DNA of 64,000 nucleotides from Phytobacter ursingii (GTDB lineage Bacteria > Pseudomonadota > Gammaproteobacteria > Enterobacterales > Enterobacteriaceae), in the NCBI GenBank assembly GCA_901456055.1, contig CABDWT010000018.1:607261-671260 (forward strand), given 5' to 3'. Numbering within the stretch: the first letter of the stretch is position 1; each line of letters opens with the position of its first letter. The translations under genes and the position numbers were made by a program. Under the pieces are notes generated by a model. That model ran no database searches and was not told the DNA's origin. It saw nothing but the letters and a program-made list of their open reading frames with translations. Of the stretch, positions 21,090 through 29,356 are shown piece after piece.

Positions 21090-21302
21090 GCGTATTATGT
21101 TTGATTAGGTGAAGAAATGGAATTGACCTGGGGCAAAAAAAGGTCGACTGGACGCAATCGTTTTCTCATCGTTACCCATATATTCTTTTTTTAACGTTTT
21201 TTCGCTGAAAAAATCATTTAGCGGAATATAAAACCTCTGCGACACTGAGCATATTGTTATCAATACCTGATAAAGCGAAGCAAATGGTTATAAGGAGTGA
21301 AT

Positions 21303-21884
21303 ATGCGAGTTGTTACCCTGGCGGGAAGCCCGCGTTACCCTTCCCGCTCAAGCGCCCTGCTGGAATATGCCCGTGAACGCCTGACAGCCCTTGATGTTGA
21401 AGTGTGCCACTGGCATTTGCATAACTTTGTCCCGGAAGATTTGCTTTATGGCCGCTTCGACAGCCCTGCCTTGCAGACTCTGCTCGAACAATTAACTGAG
21501 GCTGATGGGCTGATCATCGCCACCCCGGTGTACAAAGCGTCCTTTTCCGGCGCGCTGAAAACCCTGCTTGATCTGTTCCCGGAACGCGCGCTGGAAGGCA
21601 AAGTCGTCCTCCCTTTCGCGACCGGCGGCACCATTGCACATATGCTGGCGGTGGATTATGCGCTCAAGCCGGTGTTGAGCGCATTGAAAGCTCAGGAAAT
21701 TTTGCATGGCGTCTTCGCCGATGACAGCCAGGTGGTGGATTATCAACATAAACCCCACTTCACAGCGAATTTGCAGACGCGGCTGGACGGTGCGCTGGAA
21801 ACATTCTGGCAGGCCTTACATCGCCGCGACACGCAAGTGCCCACGATCGGCGCTCATATTGCAAATGTCGCCAGGGCGTCGTAA
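21303..21884 (+). CDS. ssuE: SsuE, NADPH-dependent FMN reductase (orphan)
   Basis: SsuE supplies reduced FMN to the alkanesulfonate monooxygenase SsuD. The 193-residue flavodoxin-like protein shows the FMN phosphate loop [12 protein letters not shown] (residues 6-17), [19 protein letters not shown] and [13 protein letters not shown]. The ATG at 21303 has AAGGAG seven bases upstream; an in-frame GTG two codons earlier is less likely. In E. coli ssuE heads ssuEADCB. Here pepN follows directly, so monooxygenase and transporter genes are absent at this locus. The C-terminal tail ([13 protein letters not shown]) diverges from E. coli. Confidence 0.93.
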   Translation: MRVVTLAGSPRYPSRSSALLEYARERLTALDVEVCHWHLHNFVPEDLLYGRFDSPALQTLLEQLTEADGLIIATPVYKASFSGALKTLLDLFPERALEGKVVLPFATGGTIAHMLAVDYALKPVLSALKAQEILHGVFADDSQVVDYQHKPHFTANLQTRLDGALETFWQALHRRDTQVPTIGAHIANVARAS

Positions 21885-21889
21885 TAAAA

Positions 21890-21928
21890 AAACCGGGTCG
21901 CGCTGTACACACGCTAACCCGGCTTGTT
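21890..21928 (+). terminator. Terminator between ssuE and pepN
   Basis: CCGGGTCGCG...CGCTAACCCGG forms a stem preceded by seven A residues on the left. It lies just after the ssuE stop and before the convergent pepN stop, and could work in both directions. Confidence 0.7.
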
Positions 21929-21954
21929 ATCACGCATAATCTGCACGCTGAACG

Positions 21955-24567
21955 CTATGCCAGCGCTTTGCTGATCTTCTCAAACAGATCGCCCGACAGA
22001 TTCGGCAATGCTTTGAGTTGCTCCAGCGCCGCCCGCATTTTTTCCTGGCGTTTCGCATCATAACGTTTTAAACGAATCAGCGGTTCAATCAGACGCGAGG
22101 CCACCTGCGGGTTACGGCTGTTCAATTCTGTCAGCATTTCGACCATGAACTGATAGCCGCTACCGTCTGGCGCATGGAATGCTGCCGGGTTGCTGCTGGC
22201 AAACGCGCCAATCAGCGAACGCACACGGTTCGGGTTGCTCATTGTAAATGAACGGTGTTTTAACAGACCGCGTACGGTGTCCAGCACGTTCTCTGCCGGG
22301 CTGGTTGCCTGTAGAATCAGCCACTTATCCATCACCAGACCGTCCTGATGCCACTTGTCATCGTATTCCTGCATCAGCGCGTCACGGCACGGCAGCTGTG
22401 CGGCAACAGCGGCGGAGAGCGCCGCCAGCGCATCCGTCATGTTGTCAGCATGGTGGTATTGCTCGCTTACCAGTTTATCGGCCAGTTGCGCGTCGCCGAA
22501 GGCGAGATAACGCAGACAGGTGTTACGTAATGCACGCTTGCCGATATCCGCATGTTCCACGCGATAGGTATCAAGCTTGTTGGCGTTATAAACGGCCAGC
22601 ACTTCATCTGCCAGCTCGGTAGCCAGCGTGCGGGTCAGCGCTTCGCGTACCGCCACGATGGCAACCGGATCGATAACGTCGAACAATTCGGCGATCTCAT
22701 TCGCTGACGGCAATGTCAGAATTTCCGCAGCCAGCGCCGGATCGATGTGTTCATCCAGCAGGATCGCGCGGAACGCATCGGCAACATGCAGTGGCAATGA
22801 GAGTGCCTGCCCCTGCTGATGGCGGGCAACGTTGAGCTTAATATGTGTCGCCAGCAGGCTCTGCGCGGCATCCCAGCGAGAGAAATCATTGCTGGCATGA
22901 CGCATCAGGAACGTCAGCTGTTGGTCACTCCATTTATATTCCAGTTTCACCGGCGCAGAGAATTCACGCAGCAGGGACGGTACCGGCTGGAAGTAGACAT
23001 TATCAAAGACAAACGTCTGTTCCGGCTGGGTAACGTTCAGCACGTGATGCACAGGGTGACCGTCTTTCTGCAGTGGGATGACCTTGCCTTCATTATCATA
23101 AAGCTCAATGTCAAACGGGATATGCAGCGGGTGTTTCTCATGCTGTTCCGCTGTCGGCGGCGTACGCTGGCTAATAGTGAGCGTGTACTGCTCGGTCGCC
23201 GGATTATAATCGTCGTGTACCGTGACAATCGGCGTCCCCGCCTGGCTATACCAGCGACGGAAATGGGACAAATCGATATTTGACGCATCTTCCATTGCCT
23301 GAACGAAATCATCGCAGGTTGCAGCGCTGCCATCGTGACGTTCAAAATAGAGCTGCATCCCTTTCTGGAAATTCTCTTCGCCCAGCAGGGTATGGATCAT
23401 GCGGATGATTTCAGCCCCTTTCTCATACACCGTCAGGGTGTAGAAGTTATTCATTTCAATGACTTTATCCGGGCGAATCGGATGTGCCATCGGGCTGGCG
23501 TCTTCGGCAAATTGCAGCCCGCGCATGGTGCGGACATTATTGATACGGTTTACCGCACGGGAACCCAGGTCCGAGCTGAACTCCTGGTCACGAAACACGG
23601 TCAGCCCTTCTTTCAGACTGAGCTGGAACCAGTCGCGGCAGGTCACGCGGTTGCCGGTCCAGTTATGGAAATATTCATGACCAATGACGCGTTCGATATC
23701 GAGATAGTCTTTGTCGGTCGCGGTATCTGTACGGGCGAGCACATATTTTGAGTTAAAGACGTTAAGGCCTTTATTCTCCATCGCGCCCATATTAAAGAAG
23801 TCCACGGCGACAATCATATAGATGTCGAGGTCGTATTCGAGGCCAAAACGGGTTTCATCCCATTTCATGGAGTTTTTGAGCGAGGTCATCGCCCACGGCG
23901 CGCGGTCAAGGTTGCCACGGTCGACAAAGAGCTCAAGCGCAACTTCACGCCCGGAGCGGGTGGTAAAGGTATCGCACAGAACATCAAAATCGCCCGCTAC
24001 CAGTGCAAACAGGTAACAAGGTTTCGGGAAGGGATCCTGCCACTGTACCCAGTGACGACCGTTTTCCAGATCGCCCTGGCCCACACGGTTACCGTTAGAA
24101 AGCAGGAACGGATAGGCGGTTTTGTCGGCAATGATTTTAGTGGTAAATCGCGCCAGAACATCCGGGCGGTCCAGATACCAGGTAATATGGCGAAAACCTT
24201 CCGCCTCGCATTGGGTACAGAGCGCATCGCCGGACTGATAAAGGCCTTCAAGCGCAGTGTTCGCAGCCGGACTGATTTCATTAACGATACGCAATGTGAA
24301 TCGCTCAGGCAGGCCGTCAATGACCAGGTGATTGTCTTCTTCTTTATATTGTGCCCATGGCTGGTCGTTAACATGGATTGACACTAACGTCAGGTCTTCG
24401 CCATTCAGACGCAATGGCACTGGAGAGGCGCTATGACGTGAAATAGTGCTCAGCGCAGTAACAACGGTTTTTGCGGCATCCAGGTCAAAGGTCAAGTCAA
24501 TATCGCTAATCAGGTAATCCGGCGCACGGTAGTCGTGGCGGTATTTGGCTTGTGGCTGTTGTGTCAT
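21955..24567 (-). CDS. pepN: Aminopeptidase N
   Basis: Broad-specificity M1 zinc aminopeptidase of the cytosol. The 870 residues match E. coli. The exopeptidase motif GAMENKGLNVF lies near residue 262. The zinc site is HEYFHNWTGN (near residues 297-306) with the third ligand Glu in LSKEGLTVF-type sequence (SLKEGLTVF). The ATG gives MTQQPQAKYRHDYR. It is the last core gene before the prophage boundary. Confidence 0.97.
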   Translation of the reverse strand: MTQQPQAKYRHDYRAPDYLISDIDLTFDLDAAKTVVTALSTISRHSASPVPLRLNGEDLTLVSIHVNDQPWAQYKEEDNHLVIDGLPERFTLRIVNEISPAANTALEGLYQSGDALCTQCEAEGFRHITWYLDRPDVLARFTTKIIADKTAYPFLLSNGNRVGQGDLENGRHWVQWQDPFPKPCYLFALVAGDFDVLCDTFTTRSGREVALELFVDRGNLDRAPWAMTSLKNSMKWDETRFGLEYDLDIYMIVAVDFFNMGAMENKGLNVFNSKYVLARTDTATDKDYLDIERVIGHEYFHNWTGNRVTCRDWFQLSLKEGLTVFRDQEFSSDLGSRAVNRINNVRTMRGLQFAEDASPMAHPIRPDKVIEMNNFYTLTVYEKGAEIIRMIHTLLGEENFQKGMQLYFERHDGSAATCDDFVQAMEDASNIDLSHFRRWYSQAGTPIVTVHDDYNPATEQYTLTISQRTPPTAEQHEKHPLHIPFDIELYDNEGKVIPLQKDGHPVHHVLNVTQPEQTFVFDNVYFQPVPSLLREFSAPVKLEYKWSDQQLTFLMRHASNDFSRWDAAQSLLATHIKLNVARHQQGQALSLPLHVADAFRAILLDEHIDPALAAEILTLPSANEIAELFDVIDPVAIVAVREALTRTLATELADEVLAVYNANKLDTYRVEHADIGKRALRNTCLRYLAFGDAQLADKLVSEQYHHADNMTDALAALSAAVAAQLPCRDALMQEYDDKWHQDGLVMDKWLILQATSPAENVLDTVRGLLKHRSFTMSNPNRVRSLIGAFASSNPAAFHAPDGSGYQFMVEMLTELNSRNPQVASRLIEPLIRLKRYDAKRQEKMRAALEQLKALPNLSGDLFEKISKALA

Positions 24568-24804
24568 AAAAAACCTTTAGCATCTTCTGTTTGGTTACGT
24601 CTCCAGTCTATTCCTGTTGCGTAATTCCCGCCACGCAGAATGTTCATCTTTTCAGGGAGAAAAGCTCACTATGCTACATTTTAGTAACATGAAACAGAAA
24701 TTCTAAAAATCGACAAATATCGTCCAGGAGCGCCGTAAATCACGGTTGGACATAATAATCGACAAGTGATGTTTCCGAATTTTAGCGAACTTCATGAAGC
24801 CAAA

Positions 24805-24824
24805 ATGCCCCATGTATGCCCCAT
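24805..24824. repeat. ATGCCCCAT direct repeats near the attachment site
   Basis: ATGCCCCAT occurs at 24805-24813 and 24816-24824, with a one-mismatch copy ATACCCCAT at 24883-24891. Short direct repeats at 11-base spacing beside a prophage end look like arm-type integrase or excisionase sites. This role is inferred. Confidence 0.5.
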
Positions 24825-24948
24825 AGACCATTCTCTGCAACCCTTGTGGCTAAAGGCCTCAATGTTATCCCCCCTGACACAAATACCCCATTAATCACAT
24901 TTTACTTAACCAACCTCTTGACACTGAATAAATACCCATAAGACACTA

Positions 24949-24968
24949 CACTGTATATAAAACCAGTT
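24949..24968 (+). promoter_or_regulatory. LexA box upstream of the DinI-like gene
   Basis: CACTGTATATAAAACCAGTT has the CTG-N10-CAG core, 16 bases before the ATG at 24985. TTGACA at 24918-24923 is a possible -35 element upstream. Confidence 0.85.
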
Positions 24969-24984
24969 ATTTTATGAGGTGCTC

Positions 24985-25224
24985 ATGTTCGTAGAACTTG
25001 TTTACGACAAAAGGAATGTAGATGGCTTGCCAGGTGCCAAAGATATCATTCTTGCTGAATTGACAAAGAGAGTGCATCGGATTTTCCCCGGTGCAAATGT
25101 GAGAGTTAAACCAATGCAGGCGAACGCGCTGAACAGCGATTGTACGAAAACAGAGAAGGAACGGCTAAACCGCATGCTTGAAGAGATGTTTGAAGAAGCA
25201 GATATGTGGATGGTTGCTGATTAG
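24985..25224 (+). CDS. DinI-like protein (MsgA/GtgF family)
   Basis: A 79-residue acidic protein of the DinI family, in which DinI modulates RecA filaments and UmuD processing. Seen: MFVELVYDKRNVDGLPGA at the N-terminus and the conserved C-terminal helix ERLNRMLEEMFEEADMWMV. It closely resembles Salmonella MsgA and the MsgA-like product at the pepN side of Gifsy-2. The ATG at 24985 has GAGG five bases upstream; an in-frame GTG two codons earlier was rejected. The LexA box predicts SOS induction. Whether it tunes RecA or serves virulence here is unknown. Confidence 0.88.
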   Translation: MFVELVYDKRNVDGLPGAKDIILAELTKRVHRIFPGANVRVKPMQANALNSDCTKTEKERLNRMLEEMFEEADMWMVAD

Positions 25225-25235
25225 GCTTATCAAGC

Positions 25236-25289
25236 TGACCTTAAAAAGAACTGCCACACCACGGGCCTGGCATGTGGCAGTTAAGGTCT
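25236..25289 (-). terminator. Terminator after the chemoreceptor gene
   Basis: AACTGCCACA/TGTGGCAGTT (25249-25258 and 25273-25282) forms a perfect 10-bp stem. On the minus strand it is followed by TTCTTTTT. Outer GACCTT/AAGGTC arms extend the palindrome. It separates the convergent DinI-like and chemoreceptor genes. Confidence 0.85.
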
Positions 25290-25337
25290 CTAACTTACCC
25301 GGAGGGAAAGTCAAAGACTCCGAGGAAGGACTATCTA

Positions 25338-27251
25338 TTAAAATGATTCCCAGTCAGCCCCATTCGCTGTTGAAGCTGCGGGTCGCAGGCTGGCTTTGCC
25401 ACGCGCTGTCGCAGGTGTGTATTTCGGCTTAGCGGTATCTGCATTCAGCTTGAACACGGAAACCAGTTGTGCCAGTTCTTCTGCCTGTTGCTCAAGTGAT
25501 GATGAGGCCGCAGATGACTCCTGAACCAGCGCGGCGTTCTGCTGGGTCGTGGAATCCAGTTCCGTTACGGCTTTGCCAATCTGATCGATACCCCTGCTCT
25601 GCTCTTCCGAGGCGCTGGAAATCTCATTCATGATCCCACTCACATTGGTAACGGAGGAAACAATCTGCTCCATGGTTGTTCCGGCTTTATTCGCCATTTC
25701 TGAGCCAATTACCACGCGCTGTACTGACTCTTTTATCAACCCTTCAATCTCTTTGGCGGCCTGCGCGCTACGTTGGGCAAGGCTTCTTACTTCCCCTGCC
25801 ACCACTGCGAATCCGCGGCCCTGCTCACCCGCACGCGCCGCCTCAACGGCTGCGTTAAGCGCCAGAATGTTGGTCTGGAACGAAATACCATTTATTACGC
25901 TGATAATATCGGTAATTTTGTTGGAGCTTTCGGTGATGGTTTCCATCGTGTTGACGACGTCCCAGACAATTTTACCGCCGGAACGAGCATGCTCTGCCGC
26001 CACGCCTGCGAGCTGACTGGCTTCACGCGCATTGTCTGCGTTACGCTTAACCGTTGAGGTTAACTCTTCCATGCTCGCCGCCGTTTCGACCACCGCGGCT
26101 GACTGCTCTTCGGTGCGGGAAGCAAGGTCAATATTGCCTGCGGAAATGTCCGACGAGGCATTTGCCACATGAATGACCGACTCCTTAATTTGGGTGATCA
26201 TGTCACGAAGCTTATCGTTCATGACGCCCATTGCCATCGTCAGACGGCCCAGCTCATCGGTTGACTGCGGCTCAATGGTGGCGGTCAGGTCGCCTTCGGC
26301 AATACGTTCTGCCAGCGTCAGGTTGTGTTTAATCTGGCGGGTCATCTGGCGGGTAAGCAGCCAGGCTACCAGTAACCCTGTCAGCACTGCACAAACGGCC
26401 ACAATGGCCATAATCATAATGACCCGCTGAATAATATCGATATTTTTCTGAGTCTGGCCTGCAACCAAATTCATGGTTACAGTATTTATTTTTTCTGCAA
26501 CGACAGTGAGTTCTGTCGCGGCATTCTGCGATTCTTTTTGGGCATTCGCATAAGCGACGACGCTCTCCTGCATTCCGTTCAGGAATGCCTGTGCCATCTC
26601 TTTATCTTCACTGGTTAAAATGACATTTTCAGCATGAATATCCTTAATCGCTTCATCGTACTGCTTCTTAAAGGTATCCATCACCTGCTTACCGGCAGAG
26701 GACTGAATTTGATAAGCGGTCGCCCAAAGATTATTGAGGCGATTAAGTAATATGACCTCATCTTTGGAAACGTTTTCCTGCTGCTCAATATGCATACTGA
26801 ATTTATCCAGCAGAGTTTTCAGAGCAGGAGATGTTAAATTCTGAGATTTTTCGACGGTCACCTGTTCGAGTTTAACGAAGGTGTCACGATGGGTGGCATA
26901 GTCAGGAATAGAACTGCGCAAGTCATCAAACAAAACGCGGGCATCGCTGTCCCAGGTAAAGTCGAGACCCTTAACAGCTTTTTGTTCCATCTTATCAATG
27001 GCGACTTTATTTGCCTGCAGTGATTTGTCATCATGATTTAATTGATAAGTCAAACGGTTACGTCGCGCCGCATTGAGCTCGGTGCTGATTTCATCGATTA
27101 ATTTACCTTTTAAAGCATGGTCACGGATGCTGAAAGACTGCTGAATACTGATGAGTGAGGACAGAACGATAATCACTATTAATACTGCGAAACCACCAAA
27201 AAGTTTGGCAGCCACAGGAAGGTTTTTTATTGACGGTAATATGTTTGGCAT
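25338..27251 (-). CDS. Methyl-accepting chemotaxis protein (prophage-end cargo)
   Basis: A 637-residue transmembrane chemoreceptor. Membrane helix 1 is at about residues 12-35. An all-helical periplasmic sensor spans about residues 36-280; at roughly 245 residues it is nearer the helical bimodular class than the 150-residue four-helix class. Membrane helix 2 is at about residues 281-302, then HAMP. The methylation helices contain [20 protein letters not shown]. The conserved tip is [20 protein letters not shown] (about residue 470). The C-terminus is DWESF, the CheR/CheB docking pentapeptide of high-abundance receptors. The start [14 protein letters not shown] is preferred over one eight codons upstream. 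It lies between the DinI-like gene and phage genes. Ligand unknown. Confidence 0.93.
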   Translation of the reverse strand: MPNILPSIKNLPVAAKLFGGFAVLIVIIVLSSLISIQQSFSIRDHALKGKLIDEISTELNAARRNRLTYQLNHDDKSLQANKVAIDKMEQKAVKGLDFTWDSDARVLFDDLRSSIPDYATHRDTFVKLEQVTVEKSQNLTSPALKTLLDKFSMHIEQQENVSKDEVILLNRLNNLWATAYQIQSSAGKQVMDTFKKQYDEAIKDIHAENVILTSEDKEMAQAFLNGMQESVVAYANAQKESQNAATELTVVAEKINTVTMNLVAGQTQKNIDIIQRVIMIMAIVAVCAVLTGLLVAWLLTRQMTRQIKHNLTLAERIAEGDLTATIEPQSTDELGRLTMAMGVMNDKLRDMITQIKESVIHVANASSDISAGNIDLASRTEEQSAAVVETAASMEELTSTVKRNADNAREASQLAGVAAEHARSGGKIVWDVVNTMETITESSNKITDIISVINGISFQTNILALNAAVEAARAGEQGRGFAVVAGEVRSLAQRSAQAAKEIEGLIKESVQRVVIGSEMANKAGTTMEQIVSSVTNVSGIMNEISSASEEQSRGIDQIGKAVTELDSTTQQNAALVQESSAASSSLEQQAEELAQLVSVFKLNADTAKPKYTPATARGKASLRPAASTANGADWESF

Positions 27252-27357
27252 AAAAATATCCCTGGTAATTATCAAAATATTGTTTCATTTTACTTCATGC
27301 CTGATCGCATTTTTTGCTTCGTGTGTACGAGTCAGGCTGAGTTGTCTTACATATTAC

Positions 27358-27384
27358 TTATCGTCAATTATGTTATTTATTTTA
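27358..27384 (-). promoter_or_regulatory. Candidate sigma-28 (FliA) promoter of the chemoreceptor
   Basis: Read on the minus strand, TAAAATAA-N11-GACGATAA lies about 107 bases upstream of the start codon. The enterobacterial sigma-28 consensus is TAAAGTTT-N11-GCCGATAA: the -10 matches 7 of 8 and the -35 keeps the TAAA core. The rest of the gap 27252-27639 is AT-rich with no gene seen. Confidence 0.65.
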
Positions 27385-27639
27385 ATAAAAAGATCTAAAT
27401 AACGAACTGCAAGCAACATATTCTTAGCAAATCAAGAACGTTGCAGAAAATAATGTGAACAGTGCTCCAAGTTACGTCATAATTATCTTGTTAATCATGA
27501 GCCAGCAAAGCAATTTAAGACAAATTTATCATCCTTCGAATAAACATTTATGATTATCAAAATCATTATTTTTTGTTGGTAAAGAGCTTAAAGCCAGGCG
27601 ATTGAATTATCGACTCACCAATCTATACACATATTTTAA

Positions 27640-27921
27640 TTATAACGGGCAGTCACCCTCCCCTGCCCTGTTTACGAAATACGTCACTCGACCAAGCACT
27701 ACAATACCGTCCAACGCTTCACCTTCAATCGCTTCCCCGTCTTCCGTAATGAAGGACAGGCCCAGAAGTTTCGCAAACTGCTGACGACCATATAGAGACA
27801 AAACAACTGTGCATCCCTGCTCCAGTTTGCCGGGATTAGCCTCTACAACAGCGTACCCGTTTGCTGTCGGCATTAATCCTGTAGTGGCGCTTACGCCGCA
27901 GATACTATCGAGTGTTTGCAT
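27640..27921 (-). CDS. Phage protein resembling the C-terminal half of S24/UmuD peptidases
   Basis: 93 residues, second gene of an SOS-boxed pair. Its start overlaps the stop of the first gene (TAATG). The segment GCTVVLSLYGRQQFAKLLG followed by GEALDGIVVLGRVTYFV reads like the beta-rich core of UmuD/LexA C-terminal domains, with Lys at the position of the catalytic Lys. No upstream GDSM-type catalytic Ser is present, so autocleavage is unlikely. Function unknown; it might compete with or bind UmuD or repressor domains. The S24 similarity is my pattern match, not a search result. Confidence 0.7.
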   Translation of the reverse strand: MQTLDSICGVSATTGLMPTANGYAVVEANPGKLEQGCTVVLSLYGRQQFAKLLGLSFITEDGEAIEGEALDGIVVLGRVTYFVNRAGEGDCPL

Positions 27922-28160
27922 TAGCGAACCATCCCCATGTTTCTCAGAAGCCACAGGCGATTTTCGCTGAAATCTGGCGTTTTATCGACGAAGCTGGGCT
28001 GATTCAGTTCTATCCACCTGTTGGCGTCCTGCTCGGTGAAGTGATGGTTGTGCTTGCGTAACTCACGAATAAAATCGCCTGTGCGCAAGCACATATACCC
28101 TTTAGGATTAAGTTGAAGGGCGTCACGGAATGCAACGAAGACATCATTTCTACGTGGCAT
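27921..28160 (-). CDS. Small SOS-regulated phage protein of unknown function
   Basis: 79 residues beginning MPRRNDVFVAFRDALQLN, basic and rich in aromatic residues, ending LLRNMGMVR. The ATG at 28160 has GGAGG five bases upstream; an in-frame GTG two codons earlier was rejected. A textbook LexA box ends 17 bases upstream. No domain is recognised beyond a possible helical DNA-binding look (GDFIRELRKHNHHFTEQDANRW). It is co-transcribed with the S24-like gene, with overlapping stop and start. Confidence 0.75.
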   Translation of the reverse strand: MPRRNDVFVAFRDALQLNPKGYMCLRTGDFIRELRKHNHHFTEQDANRWIELNQPSFVDKTPDFSENRLWLLRNMGMVR

Positions 28161-28176
28161 AGTCACCTCCCGAAAA

Positions 28177-28196
28177 TACTGTATATAAAAACAGTA
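28177..28196 (-). promoter_or_regulatory. LexA box of the 79/93-residue gene pair
   Basis: TACTGTATATAAAAACAGTA has ideal CTG-N10-CAG with TA flanks. It lies directly upstream of the minus-strand operon 27640-28160. Confidence 0.93.
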
Positions 28197-28279
28197 TAAT
28201 CAATTAAAACTGAACGTTGCAACGTGACGGGGTCAAGATTTTTAGGTGCACCATGCCATATCATTGAATATAAAATGAA

Positions 28280-28301
28280 AAAACTCGCCAGAGCGAGTTT
28301 T
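28280..28301 (-). terminator. Terminator after the secreted-protein gene
   Basis: AAAACTCGC-CAGA-GCGAGTTTT is a perfect 9-bp stem with a four-base loop. T or A tracts on both sides would allow use on either strand. It follows the stop at 28319. Confidence 0.8.
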
Positions 28302-28318
28302 AGTGTGGAGCGTAACAC

Positions 28319-28822
28319 TCATTCAACTGGCTTGATTGCAGTCAATGGGATCCATATCTTTTTATTCGTGTTGCCAATCCAGGCGTAATCACTATCGCCT
28401 TTAACATTTAACATCATAAATTCTTTCTTGTTTACTTTTTTCTCACTCAAGCAATGGGCAACCGCCTCATCAAATGTTTTTGCTTGTGCCTCAGTTCGTA
28501 AAGAATCAAGCATGCTTTTGCTTTCACCTTCAACCTCTGGCTCTCCAGTTTTTGGCGATATGTTTGGAAGCCTTCCAGTCATATCATGCATAAATGACAC
28601 CAAGCCAAGAACATAATTAGTGTAGTTAGTCCTTTCTTCAGTATCGCAAGCAAAAACTGTATCCCCTTTTTCAAGAGAAACTCTTACTTTTGTTCCGGGT
28701 GGGCAGTTATTGACCGTGCAAGTTCCGTGATCTTCTGCATAAATTTCGGCATAACTTTTTTCGGAAGACCATGATGAGATTGGGATAGCAGCCACAAATA
28801 AAGCAATAATTAATAGTTTCAT
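28319..28822 (-). CDS. Predicted secreted phage-encoded protein (moron)
   Basis: 167 residues with a clear signal peptide (MKLLIIALFVAAIPISSWSS, cleavage likely near residue 19-20). The mature domain has cysteines in GTCTVNNCPPGTKV, FACDTEE and AHCLSEKK, suggesting a disulfide-linked periplasmic fold. The start MKLL is chosen because it begins the signal peptide; 19 further codons are open upstream. The gene is AT-rich compared with neighbouring tail genes, stands alone between two hairpins and is not a virion-type protein, all typical of lysogenic-conversion cargo. No family recognised. Confidence 0.75.
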   Translation of the reverse strand: MKLLIIALFVAAIPISSWSSEKSYAEIYAEDHGTCTVNNCPPGTKVRVSLEKGDTVFACDTEERTNYTNYVLGLVSFMHDMTGRLPNISPKTGEPEVEGESKSMLDSLRTEAQAKTFDEAVAHCLSEKKVNKKEFMMLNVKGDSDYAWIGNTNKKIWIPLTAIKPVE

Positions 28823-28892
28823 AACGTTGCTAAGGGAGTGTTTGTGATTAAACACATCATAGCACTGCGGATACTTCAAGCAATCGCAAGAA

Positions 28893-28917
28893 AGTCCCCA
28901 CCTGAGTGGGCTTTTTT
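28893..28917. terminator. Hairpin after the tail operon
   Basis: CCCAC-CTGA-GTGGG forms a stem with a T run on the + side and an A run/CTTTCTT on the minus side. It lies 20 bases after the last late gene and probably ends or attenuates late transcription. Confidence 0.6.
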
Positions 28918-28936
28918 TATCTCAATAACGCGTTGA

Positions 28937-29356
28937 TTACGCAGTCGGCTGTTCTGGCCAGTCGATATCCGGTGCCTTTAGGGTGTCCACACGGTTTATC
29001 AGAACGCGGTATTTCTTCCATGCCAGTAGCGCGGCGGACTCTGTTGCTGTAGCCATATCAAGGTCTACTGCATCCTGTAATGGCGCAATCTGCTCAGCAG
29101 CCAGCGCCAGCAACTGGGACTTCATCTGAACGGCATCTGCACGTTGGTCCTGAATAACGGGGCGGTCGCCGACAACCAATTGTTCCCCTGGTTGTAGATC
29201 ATTGGTTGTCAGTACAGCACGGTATGACGTTTCAGTCACAGCCCAGATTGTTGGGTTTGGCTCCGGGTCCGGGATAATGATTTCAGGCTCGTTCACTTCG
29301 CTATCGCTGGCATCAACTTCCGTATCTGTGAGCGGATCAATTTCGTTATCGGGCAT
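28937..29356 (-). CDS. Tail fibre assembly protein
   Basis: 139 residues. An acidic N-terminal stretch ([23 protein letters not shown]) is followed by the family core ([41 protein letters not shown]), which is typical of the short caudoviral tail-fibre assembly (Tfa) chaperones. The ATG at 29356 has GGAGG eight bases upstream and overlaps the end of the fibre gene by 11 bases. Confidence 0.85.
   Translation of the reverse strand: MPDNEIDPLTDTEVDASDSEVNEPEIIIPDPEPNPTIWAVTETSYRAVLTTNDLQPGEQLVVGDRPVIQDQRADAVQMKSQLLALAAEQIAPLQDAVDLDMATATESAALLAWKKYRVLINRVDTLKAPDIDWPEQPTA

Larger units (their letters stand above)
24568..24984. other. Intergenic region containing the prophage/chromosome junction
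   Basis: This 417-base stretch between pepN and the first phage-side gene holds no gene. The left part should be the pepN promoter. The right part contains GTCCA/TGGAC inverted arms at 24722-24751, two direct copies of ATGCCCCAT, and a LexA box. The exact attachment core cannot be fixed because the other prophage end is outside the window. I place the junction between about 24620 and 24940 by inference. Confidence 0.6.

Noticed and set aside
26193-26208. Possible matS site (GTGATCATGTCAC) in the chemoreceptor gene
   Set aside because: Two mismatches to GTGACRNYGTCAC in the conserved arms; such near matches occur by chance.
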